Under the pieces are notes generated by a model that was given only the letters and a program-made list of their open reading frames with translations, ran no database searches and had not been told where the DNA came from. The position numbers and the translations under genes were made by a program. DNA of 8,744 nt, from positions 1 through 8,744 of the forward strand of contig JANYBR010000221.1 in the NCBI GenBank assembly GCA_025360685.1, read 5' to 3'. Positions 1 through 5,666 of the stretch are shown here, in pieces. Numbering within the stretch: position 1 is the stretch's first letter; each line of letters starts with the position of its first letter. The stretch comes from Pseudomonadota bacterium. GTDB taxonomy: Bacteria; Pseudomonadota; Alphaproteobacteria; Micropepsales; Micropepsaceae.

Positions 1-61
1 TAGGTGCCAACGATAATGAAATGGCCCTCGCTGCCTAACTTCGGTTAGCCAAGCGCGGCTC

Positions 62-120
62 GGGGGGCGCCGGGCAACAGAAGCCCCCCACTATATTCCG
101 TCGCGAATGCGGCGCCCCCC
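62..120. repeat. Palindromic repeat, copy 1 (intact)
   Basis: This is a 59-bp unit whose ends are perfect 10-bp inverted repeats: GGGGGGCGCC at 62-71 and GGCGCCCCCC at 111-120. Inside, 62-68 can also pair with 83-89 (GGGGGGC/GCCCCCC) around a 14-base loop. Bases 63-93 are identical to 158-188 in the second copy. The architecture resembles short interspersed REP-type palindromes; whether it is dispersed elsewhere in the genome cannot be seen here. Confidence 0.75.
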
Positions 121-132
121 AATCGAACAATG

Positions 133-155
133 GCAAGTCGGCAGAGCCGACTTGC
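133..155. repeat. Perfect 10-bp hairpin between the two repeat copies
   Basis: GCAAGTCGGC (133-142) pairs perfectly with GCCGACTTGC (146-155) around the three-base loop AGA. The hairpin is enclosed by a further inverted pair, GGCGCCCCC (111-119) from copy 1 and GGGGGCGCC (158-166) from copy 2. The block 111-166 could therefore fold as one long interrupted stem. There is no T-run on either side, so it is unlikely to be a simple terminator. Confidence 0.7.
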
Positions 156-157
156 AT

Positions 158-214
158 GGGGGCGCCGGGCAACAGAAGCCCCCCACTAATCCCACCGCGA
201 ATGCAGCGCGCGCC
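158..214. repeat. Palindromic repeat, copy 2 (degenerate right end)
   Basis: A direct repeat of copy 1 at an offset of 95 bp. The first 31 bases (158-188) match 63-93 exactly. After a diverged stretch with a one-base deletion, CGCGAATGC is shared again (196-204 against 102-110). The right inverted arm has decayed, ending GCGCGCGCCC where copy 1 has GGCGCCCCCC, so the terminal palindrome of copy 1 is lost. Copy 1 therefore looks like the better preserved unit. Confidence 0.7.
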
Positions 215-245
215 CACTTAATCTGGACATGACAGCGGCATCCGC

Positions 246-298
246 CAGCAATCTCAAACTGTCATGGCCCGCCGGAGTGCGGGCCATGACAATTGCTG
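246..298 (-). terminator. Bulged hairpin, probable terminator of the leftward MFS unit
   Basis: The inner stem is 13 bp and perfect: TGTCATGGCCCGC (260-272) against GCGGGCCATGACA (279-291), with a six-base loop. Outside it a second 7-bp arm pairs CAGCAAT (246-252) with ATTGCTG (292-298), leaving a seven-base bulge on one side only. It starts two bases past the stop codon of the minus-strand transporter at 300, where an intrinsic terminator would sit. The following tract on the minus strand (GTTTGAGATT) is only weakly T-rich, so termination may be inefficient, or the structure may mainly protect the mRNA 3' end. Confidence 0.5.
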
Positions 299-299
299 T

Positions 300-1676
300 C
301 TATAAATTTCCTTCCTCATCCTCGCGCGAGGCGAGGCTGGTCGTTGAGGTTTCCGCCTGGGCCGCGGCGCGTTCGGCTTCGAGCTGGAGGCGTTTCTTGC
401 GCGGTTCCTCGACCAGGGTCACGAGCAGGATCAGCGCGATGAACTCGCACACGATCGCGACCCAGAACACGGCGTTGTAGCCGAAGCTCGCCGCGATCAC
501 GCCGCCGAGCAGCGGGCCGGCCGCGCTCATGATGCTCTCGGCCGTGTTGGAGAAGGCGAGACGCATCGCCATGTCGTCGCGATGGCCGAACTCGAAGACG
601 ATGTTCTGCGCGCTCATCTGGTAGCCGGAATTTCCGGCGCCGAGTCCGAAGAAGGCGATGAACAGCCACAGCGGCGACGCCACGTTCATCAAGAGCACCG
701 TCGCGGAGATCCAGAACGCCAGCGCGATGATGAAGTTGGAACGAAAGCCGTAACGGTCGGCGAGATAGCCCCAGCCCACGCTCATGACCGTGTCGGCGCC
801 GAGGAAGGCCAGCGACAAGGTTCCCACCGTCTCGCCGGAGAAGCCGATCTGCTTACCGACATAGATGATGTAGAACGGCTGCGCGACGCGGCTGGCGATG
901 GCGAAGGTGCGCGCCACCATGAAGTACATGAAGCCGGGATTGGCGCGCAGCATCGGAGCCAGATCGCGCATGCGCTCGCGGATCGAACTGCGCGCGCGGA
1001 TCGTCGGCGGCTCGGGCTCGCGCACCAGAAAGCGGAATGCGGTGAGGCCGAGGCTGGTCAGGATGAAGGCCAGGGTGAATGTCGTCGAATAGCCGTTGCC
1101 GAAGACGTTGTGGCCAACGAGATATTTTCCGGCGAAGTAGGAGAGCGACGCAGCGACGATGCCGCCGGTGAGATTTCGCCAGCCCTGGAGCTGGCCACGC
1201 CGCGATATCGGGATCATCTTGGCGAGCAGGAACTGGAACGCCACGCCCTGCGGCCCGGAGAACAGTCCGAGCAGGAACAGAAACAACAGCACGCTGACGA
1301 GCAGCGGCGTGCCGCCCAGGAACCAGCCGGCCAGCGCGATGCCGAGAATCTGCACGCGCATCATGGTGCCGAGGAACATCGAAACCGGCAGGATTCTCTT
1401 GCGATGCTCGATCTGGGCCGCGCCGGCGATGGGCGAGATCACGCCGCCGAGCTGCTGCAGGCTGGCGCCGAGGCTGACGAAGAAATCCGAACCCGAGATC
1501 AGGTGCAGATAGGCCGGGATGAAGGTCGGCGCATTGACGAGGCGAAAGCCCGTCATGCCCAGCATGCCGTGCACGAAATGGCCGGCATAGTTGCGGCGCA
1601 GATTGTTCCAGACGAAGCCTTCATAGACGGCTTCGCGTTCGGCTTCGCCTTCGATGCCCGCATAAATATCGGTCAT
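300..1676 (-). CDS. Major facilitator superfamily (MFS) transporter
   Basis: A 458-residue integral inner-membrane protein with the hydrophobic pattern of a 12-helix MFS carrier. A soluble N-terminus (about 1-30) is followed by helices from about 31. A cytoplasmic loop at about 220-245 (REPEPPTIRARSSIRERMRD) separates the two halves, and the last helix ends near 421. The signature GYLADRYGFR (303-312) is the conserved loop motif of the second half; its first-half counterpart (about 85-94, GAAQIEHRKR) is degenerate. The C-terminal tail (422-458) is charged and Ala/Glu-rich, probably a short cytoplasmic helix. The ATG at 1676 overlaps the stop of the upstream transporter gene by four bases (ATGA), and no Shine-Dalgarno sequence precedes it, so it is probably translated by coupling. 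Family assignment is firm; substrate and direction of transport are unknown. Confidence 0.85.
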   Translation of the reverse strand: MTDIYAGIEGEAEREAVYEGFVWNNLRRNYAGHFVHGMLGMTGFRLVNAPTFIPAYLHLISGSDFFVSLGASLQQLGGVISPIAGAAQIEHRKRILPVSMFLGTMMRVQILGIALAGWFLGGTPLLVSVLLFLFLLGLFSGPQGVAFQFLLAKMIPISRRGQLQGWRNLTGGIVAASLSYFAGKYLVGHNVFGNGYSTTFTLAFILTSLGLTAFRFLVREPEPPTIRARSSIRERMRDLAPMLRANPGFMYFMVARTFAIASRVAQPFYIIYVGKQIGFSGETVGTLSLAFLGADTVMSVGWGYLADRYGFRSNFIIALAFWISATVLLMNVASPLWLFIAFFGLGAGNSGYQMSAQNIVFEFGHRDDMAMRLAFSNTAESIMSAAGPLLGGVIAASFGYNAVFWVAIVCEFIALILLVTLVEEPRKKRLQLEAERAAAQAETSTTSLASREDEEGNL

Positions 1677-2980
1677 TCGGCCGGCGCGTGCTGGATGACG
1701 AAGCCGCTGGCGCGGCGATTGAAATAGGCGAGCGAGGCAATCGCGATCACGACGAGACCGCCGATACTGACCGCATTGGTGACACCCAGACGGCTGGCCA
1801 GCGCGCCCAGCAGCAGGGCGCCCCAAGGCATCATGCCCATGAAGCTCTGGGTGTAATGCGAGATGACGCGGCCGCGATAATGCTCGTGCGCCACGATCTG
1901 GATGATCGTGTTGGTCGTGCCGCCCAGCAGCATCAGGCTGGCCGATGTCGGCAACAGCAGGAACGCCGACAGCCACAGCTGATGCGAATGCGCGAACAGG
2001 ATCAGTCCGAGGCCGAACGCGAAACTGGCCAGCACGGGCGCGTAGACCAACTGCTTCTCGCTGATGCGCGACAGAAAATAAGCGCCGATCAGCGCCCCGG
2101 CGCCGGCCGCCGACATCAGGGTTCCCTGGGTCGTTGAGTCGCCATGGATGAGATCGCGCGCCACGGCGGGCATCATGGTGACATAGGCCGCGCCGAACAT
2201 CGACGACACGGCCACGAGCAAAAGCGAAACGCGGATCTGCGGCGACTTGAACGAATAGCGATAGCCGTCGGCTACCTCGCGCAGCGCGTTCTGACTGGCG
2301 CGCGCAGGCCGTGCCGCCAGCTGCATCATCAGAAGGCTGATCAGCACCGCGCCGAACGAGACCGCGTTGAGCGCAAAGCAGATGCCCTCGCCCACCAGCG
2401 CGATCAGCGCGCCGGCAATCGTCGGGCCGATGATGCGCGCGCCGTTGAACATCATGGAGTTGAGCGAGATGGCATGGCGCAGATCGTCCCGCCCGACCAT
2501 GTCCAGGGTCATCGACTGGCGCGAGGGAATGTCGAACGAATTGATCAACCCCATGGTCAGCGCCAGGCAGATGATCTCCCACACCTTTACCGTGCCGCTC
2601 AAGGTGAGTGCGGCGAGAACCGTCGCCTGCAGCATCGCGGCGCTCTGTGTGAAGAGCAGGAGTTTTCGCCGGTCGACGCGGTCGGCAACCATGCCGCCGA
2701 ACGGCGTCATCAGGAACACCGGCACCGTCGAGCAGAACGACGTCACGCCGAGCAGGACAGTCGAATGGGTCAGGCTGTAGACCAGCCAGGGCTGCGCCGT
2801 GTTCTGCATCCACGAACCCATCAGCGAGATGAGCTGGCCATAGAAGAACAGACGGTAATTGCGATGGCGGAAAACCTTGATGAGGCCCGAGCGGCGCGGA
2901 TGGACGATCTCGGCGATTTCCTGTTCGGAAGGCGGCTCGTCGGGCGGCGTGCCGATGATGTTTTCGGGTTCGACGCTCAT
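1673..2980 (-). CDS. MFS exporter, EntS-like (MFS_3) family
   Basis: A 435-residue membrane transporter. A hydrophilic, acidic N-terminus (1-28) precedes the typical entry sequence GLIKVFRHRNYRLFFYGQ (32-49) and QNTAQPWLVY (59-68). The MFS loop motif GGMVADRVDRRK is at 95-106, FDIPSRQSM at 149-157 and ARIIGPTIAG at 181-190. These are hallmarks of the family containing the enterobactin exporter EntS, whose members export siderophores, drugs or other small molecules. Start choice: the ATG at 2980 is the only ATG that gives a full transporter. The frame stays open further upstream but without a better start, and it would run into the divergent flavoenzyme gene. The Shine-Dalgarno is weak. It is first in a two-gene unit with the transporter at 300-1676. 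No siderophore genes are nearby, so the substrate cannot be inferred. Confidence 0.87.
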   Translation of the reverse strand: MSVEPENIIGTPPDEPPSEQEIAEIVHPRRSGLIKVFRHRNYRLFFYGQLISLMGSWMQNTAQPWLVYSLTHSTVLLGVTSFCSTVPVFLMTPFGGMVADRVDRRKLLLFTQSAAMLQATVLAALTLSGTVKVWEIICLALTMGLINSFDIPSRQSMTLDMVGRDDLRHAISLNSMMFNGARIIGPTIAGALIALVGEGICFALNAVSFGAVLISLLMMQLAARPARASQNALREVADGYRYSFKSPQIRVSLLLVAVSSMFGAAYVTMMPAVARDLIHGDSTTQGTLMSAAGAGALIGAYFLSRISEKQLVYAPVLASFAFGLGLILFAHSHQLWLSAFLLLPTSASLMLLGGTTNTIIQIVAHEHYRGRVISHYTQSFMGMMPWGALLLGALASRLGVTNAVSIGGLVVIAIASLAYFNRRASGFVIQHAPAE

Positions 2981-3061
2981 GTCCGGTGCAGGATGCTTGT
3001 CAGCACCCGGCCCTTCATGCTCCCGTTCCGGCAACCGATATCGATTTTGAAGGAAACGCCC
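2981..3061. promoter_or_regulatory. Divergent intergenic region between MFS unit and flavoenzyme
   Basis: These 81 bp separate two divergent start codons and must hold the 5' leader of both units unless transcription starts inside a gene. GAAGGA at 3049-3054 is a good ribosome site seven bases before the plus-strand ATG at 3062. An 8-bp palindrome CGATATCG lies at 3036-3043. No convincing -35/-10 pair could be read on either strand, so this is called from its position only. Confidence 0.4.
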
Positions 3062-4168
3062 ATGTCCAATACCGAGGTACTCTTCAAGCCGTTCAGGCTC
3101 AAGTCTCTTGTCCTGCCCAACCGCATCGTCATGGCGCCCATGACGCGGTCGAAGTCGCCGGACCAAATCCCGAATGACCAAGTTGCCGCATACTACCGGG
3201 CACGCGCCGAAGGCGGTGTCGGCCTGATCCTGACCGAAGGCACGGCGCCGGAGCACAAGTCGGCGACTAACGACGTCAACGTTCCTCATTTCCATGGCGA
3301 GGAATCACTGCGCGGCTGGGGCGAGGTGGTGAAGGAAGTGAAGGCCGCGGGCGGGCACATCATGCCGCAGCTCTGGCACCAGGGCGTGGTGCGCCATCCC
3401 GGCACCGGTCCCTATCCCGAGCAGCGCAGCATGAGCCCATCGGGCCTCGCCAAGAAAGACAAGAAGGTGGCCGAGCCGATGACCGACGCGGACATCGCCG
3501 ACGTCATTGCTGGTTTCGCCAATAGCGCGCGCTACGCCAGGGAACTGGGCTTCGACGGTGTCGAACTGCATGGCGCGCACGGCTATCTGATCGACCAGTT
3601 CGTCTGGGAAGGCACCAATGCGCGCGCCGACAAATATGGCGGCTCGCTCGCGCAACGCGCCAATTTCGCCGCGGACGTGACGCGCGCCGTGCGCAAGGAA
3701 GTAGGCCCTGACTTTCCGATCCTGCTGCGTTTCTCGCAATGGAAGCAGCAGGACTTCACCGCCAAGCTCGCGCAGTCGCCGCAGGAACTTGAGATAATCC
3801 TCAAGCCGCTGATCGAAGCCGGCGTGGATATCTTCCATTGCTCGACCCGGCGCTTCTGGGAGCCGGAATTTCCCGAGCTCAACTCGGATATGAACCTGGC
3901 CGGCTGGACCAAGAAAATCAGCGGCTTGCCGACAATCTCGGTGGGCTCCGTCAGCCTCAACGCCGACTTCATCTCCGCGTTCCGCCAGGCCACCGCCGAA
4001 GTCTCCGGCATCGAACGGCTGATCGAGATGATGGAGCGCGGCGATTTCGATCTTATCGCGGTGGGCCGCGCGCTGATCGTCAATCCCGACTGGGCCAACA
4101 AGGTGCGCGCCGGAAAACTCAACGAGCTGACACCTTACGATCCAAAATCGCTGGCGACGTTGGTGTGA
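3062..4168 (+). CDS. NADH:flavin oxidoreductase, old yellow enzyme (OYE) family
   Basis: A 368-residue FMN-dependent TIM-barrel enzyme, the normal length for this family. Members take hydride from NAD(P)H onto FMN and reduce activated C=C bonds of enones, nitro compounds or related substrates in the cytoplasm. Visible landmarks: LPNRIVMAPMTRS (18-30), with Thr28 at the flavin-tuning position; GHIMPQLWHQG (98-108), with Gln103 at an FMN-contact position; ELHGAHGYLIDQF (168-180), giving the substrate-binding pair His170/His173 and Tyr175; the FMN-phosphate region SVGSV (293-297) and VGRALIVNPDW (334-344). The pair is His/His, as in YqjM-type and many bacterial enzymes, rather than the His/Asn of yeast OYE1. 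Start: ATG with GAAGGA seven bases upstream. The same frame is open far upstream across the transporter gene, but that part is antisense and not coding. Divergent to the exporter pair, which may suggest joint control. The physiological substrate is unknown. Confidence 0.93.
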   Translation: MSNTEVLFKPFRLKSLVLPNRIVMAPMTRSKSPDQIPNDQVAAYYRARAEGGVGLILTEGTAPEHKSATNDVNVPHFHGEESLRGWGEVVKEVKAAGGHIMPQLWHQGVVRHPGTGPYPEQRSMSPSGLAKKDKKVAEPMTDADIADVIAGFANSARYARELGFDGVELHGAHGYLIDQFVWEGTNARADKYGGSLAQRANFAADVTRAVRKEVGPDFPILLRFSQWKQQDFTAKLAQSPQELEIILKPLIEAGVDIFHCSTRRFWEPEFPELNSDMNLAGWTKKISGLPTISVGSVSLNADFISAFRQATAEVSGIERLIEMMERGDFDLIAVGRALIVNPDWANKVRAGKLNELTPYDPKSLATLV

Positions 4169-4386
4169 GTTCTCCAAAGCGTTCGCGGGAGCGCGGGCGG
4201 GTTCAGTTTGGCGCGAATGACCACCGAATGCCGTGGCTTGTTACCCACAGAAACATGTCAAATCGACGTTCGTAGACCGGATTTCCCGCAACTGGAGGTG
4301 TGCCGCCCGCGCTGGTGATTTTCGCTTTGGGATTTGCGTGTTAGACTCCGCATTCCGTTCGAACCCGAATTGTGCGGAGAACGTCG
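4169..4386. other. Intergenic gap before the exported TPR-like protein
   Basis: These 218 bp contain no gene I can support. The OYE stop is followed by GC-rich sequence without a clean hairpin and T-run. A weak promoter-like arrangement (TTTCGC at 4319-4324, 17 bases, TAGACT at 4342-4347) lies 39 bases before the next start codon; each hexamer matches the consensus only partly. Short plus-strand frames across this stretch lack ribosome sites and protein-like composition. Confidence 0.35.
4376..4380 (+). promoter_or_regulatory. Ribosome binding site that decides the start of the TPR-like gene
   Basis: GGAGA lies six bases before GTG 4387. An upstream in-frame GTG at 4372 would place this purine tract inside the coding region and leave that start with no ribosome site, so GTG 4387 is preferred. 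Confidence 0.6.
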
Positions 4387-5100
4387 GTGGACAAACATTC
4401 CCGTTATGCGTTGCGCGCGGTTCTGATTGTGGCTGTCGCCGCTGCTACGGTCACGCTGAACGCGACCCCTGCGCCGGCCGAAAGTGATTGCGTGATGCGC
4501 ACCGACGGCTGGATCGGTTGCGATCCGGCCAGAAGTATGCCGTCACCGGCTGTCACTACTGCGTCACCGGGAATTGCTATGTCGATGCCCGTCGGAAAAC
4601 TGCTGAAGGCGGCATTCGATGCCGGCGCAAAGAGAGACTGGACGACGGCGCAAGCCAGGCTCGCCGACGCGATCGCGATGCAAAGCTCCAACGAAATGGA
4701 TCAGTTCGAAATCAACGTCGCCGCAAGTTTCATTTCGATAAATAGCGGCGACCATCCGGCCGCACTGGCGGCCTACAGGCGCACGGTTGCGAGTCCGCTT
4801 TTCTCTACGGCGCTGACAAGCCCGGAGCAGAGCGGCACCCTGAAAAATTCCATGGTCTTGTGCAACGAGATCAGAGACTACAAGGGCGCGATCGCGTTTG
4901 GCGAACGCATGATCGCCAATGGGGCCATCGACAATGCCTCTGCCGTCTCGCTCGCATTGGCGTACTTTGGCGACGGGGATTGGGCCAAGGCCCAGGACTT
5001 GGCTCAGAAAGCGATCGACGCGTCCGTCGCCGCGGGGATCAAGCCCAGCGACACCGCCCTGCAGATTGTATTGAAGAGCAAAGCCGCCCAGGCGCATTGA
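4387..5100 (+). CDS. Exported TPR-like protein of unknown function
   Basis: A 237-residue protein with a clear Sec-type signal peptide: a positively charged start (MDKHSRYALR), a hydrophobic core at about 11-24, and a probable cleavage site after Ala31 (TPAPA/ES). The mature protein begins with a small Cys-bounded segment, CVMRTDGWIGC (Cys35 and Cys45), which could form a disulphide in the periplasm. A Pro/Ser/Thr-rich linker (about 47-66) follows. Residues 68-237 are Ala-rich paired helices with TPR-like spacing, for example AAFDAGAKRDWTTAQARLAD (75-94), HPAALAAYRR (123-132), YKGAIAFGERMI (165-176) and GDWAKAQDLAQKAIDAS (197-213). Such repeats normally bind proteins or peptides. I do not recognise a named family. 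It is a single gene converging on the b561 gene with 11 bp between stops. GTG 4387 is chosen over GTG 4372 from the ribosome site. Confidence 0.8.
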   Translation: MDKHSRYALRAVLIVAVAAATVTLNATPAPAESDCVMRTDGWIGCDPARSMPSPAVTTASPGIAMSMPVGKLLKAAFDAGAKRDWTTAQARLADAIAMQSSNEMDQFEINVAASFISINSGDHPAALAAYRRTVASPLFSTALTSPEQSGTLKNSMVLCNEIRDYKGAIAFGERMIANGAIDNASAVSLALAYFGDGDWAKAQDLAQKAIDASVAAGIKPSDTALQIVLKSKAAQAH

Positions 5101-5111
5101 CGGCGAACGTC

Positions 5112-5654
5112 CTACCCCAACCGCGGAATCATCCGCGCCAGCACGCCGTTGCGCCAGACATATTGGTGGACGAGCGCCATGAGTGCGTGCAGGCCGGCGG
5201 CGACCAGGATCGTCGTCGCCAGCAGATCATGCAGACTGTGGACCGAGCGAAACAGCACCCGGTTGTTGGTCAGCGCCGGAAGCATGAAGTAATTAAAGTA
5301 ACTCAGAGGGCGCACGCTGAGCATGGTCAGCCCCAGCGCGACGACCGTCAGGAGCAGCAGATAGAGTCCCCAGTGCATCGTCTTGGCCAGCAGCGGGACG
5401 ATGCCGTCGCCGACTTCAGGCAGGCGGCGCCCGCTCGTGGTGCGCCACCAGATGCGGATGGCCACCAGCCCGCCAAGCAATATACCGAAGGTGATGTGCA
5501 GCGATATCGCATCGACCTGCAGCGCACCCTTCGGCCACATGTCGATTGTCTTGGCACCAATCCATTGTCCGGCGACGAGCAGGGCAGTGAGCCAGTGAAA
5601 CCAGATCGTGCGCGAATCGTATTGGGCCGCGGCGCCGTTTGCTGGCATCGTCAC
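5112..5654 (-). CDS. Cytochrome b561 family membrane protein
   Basis: A 180-residue, four-helix di-haem b-type cytochrome of the inner membrane (bacterial CybB type), which moves electrons between quinol and other acceptors. Helices lie at about 16-33, 48-68, 94-114 and 143-165. Candidate haem ligands are His20 (in TIWFHW), His53 (SLHITFG), His142 (HSLHDL) and His156 (AGLHALMA). The spacing 20-156 and 53-142 closely follows the ligand pairs known in E. coli CybB. Other histidines are 94, 139 and 163. Length is typical. Start: GTG 5654 is preferred because GAGGAG lies six bases upstream; ATG 5648, two codons in, is possible. It starts 10 bp after the P450 stop, and its ribosome site overlaps that stop, so the two are almost certainly co-transcribed. 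Its exact electron partner is unknown. Confidence 0.92.
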   Translation of the reverse strand: MTMPANGAAAQYDSRTIWFHWLTALLVAGQWIGAKTIDMWPKGALQVDAISLHITFGILLGGLVAIRIWWRTTSGRRLPEVGDGIVPLLAKTMHWGLYLLLLTVVALGLTMLSVRPLSYFNYFMLPALTNNRVLFRSVHSLHDLLATTILVAAGLHALMALVHQYVWRNGVLARMIPRLG

Positions 5655-5660
5655 GTGTAA

Positions 5661-5666
5661 CTCCTC
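5661..5666 (-). promoter_or_regulatory. Ribosome binding site of cytochrome b561, overlapping the P450 stop
   Basis: On the minus strand GAGGAG lies six bases before GTG 5654 and shares bases with the P450 stop codon (5665-5667). It supports the GTG start over ATG 5648 and implies that ribosomes finishing the P450 can reinitiate on the b561 frame. Confidence 0.65.

Larger units (their letters stand above)
1..299. other. Gene-free region with palindromic repeats and hairpins
   Basis: No open frame here has a credible start, ribosome site and protein-like composition. The region contains a small CTAAC-TTCG-GTTAG hairpin (35-48), two copies of a palindromic repeat (62-120 and 158-214), a perfect 10-bp hairpin between them (133-155) and a large bulged hairpin (246-298) just past the stop of the leftward transporter gene. 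A 60-codon minus-strand frame at 35-217 is made almost wholly of the repeat sequence and is not considered a gene. The first 60 bases could be the end of an upstream locus, but nothing identifies it. Confidence 0.7.

Noticed and set aside
35..217. 60-residue minus-strand open frame at the left edge
   Set aside because: It consists almost entirely of the palindromic repeats, rich in Gly, Pro and Arg, with no ribosome site; an accidental reading of repeat DNA.
582..1727. 381-residue plus-strand open frame opposite the first transporter
   Set aside because: Its composition (Arg, Glu, His and Gln-rich, no hydrophobic core) is that of an antisense shadow, while the minus-strand frame is a convincing MFS protein with conserved motifs.
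1677..2813. Possible N-terminal fusion of the first transporter, extending its frame to 2813
   Set aside because: This part of the frame reads through the second transporter gene out of frame and gives Arg/Ala-rich nonsense. The genuine protein begins at the ATG at 1676, which overlaps the preceding stop.
2144..3061. 306-residue N-terminal extension of the old yellow enzyme
   Set aside because: The extension is antisense to the EntS-like transporter and has shadow composition. ATG 3062 has a good ribosome site and gives a normal-length OYE.
2981..3295. 105-residue N-terminal extension of the EntS-like transporter
   Set aside because: It would overlap the divergent flavoenzyme gene, has no ribosome site, and adds Arg-rich sequence unlike any MFS N-terminus.
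4169..4230. Possible terminator after the old yellow enzyme gene
   Set aside because: The GC-rich stretch can form only short imperfect stems and has no following T-run.
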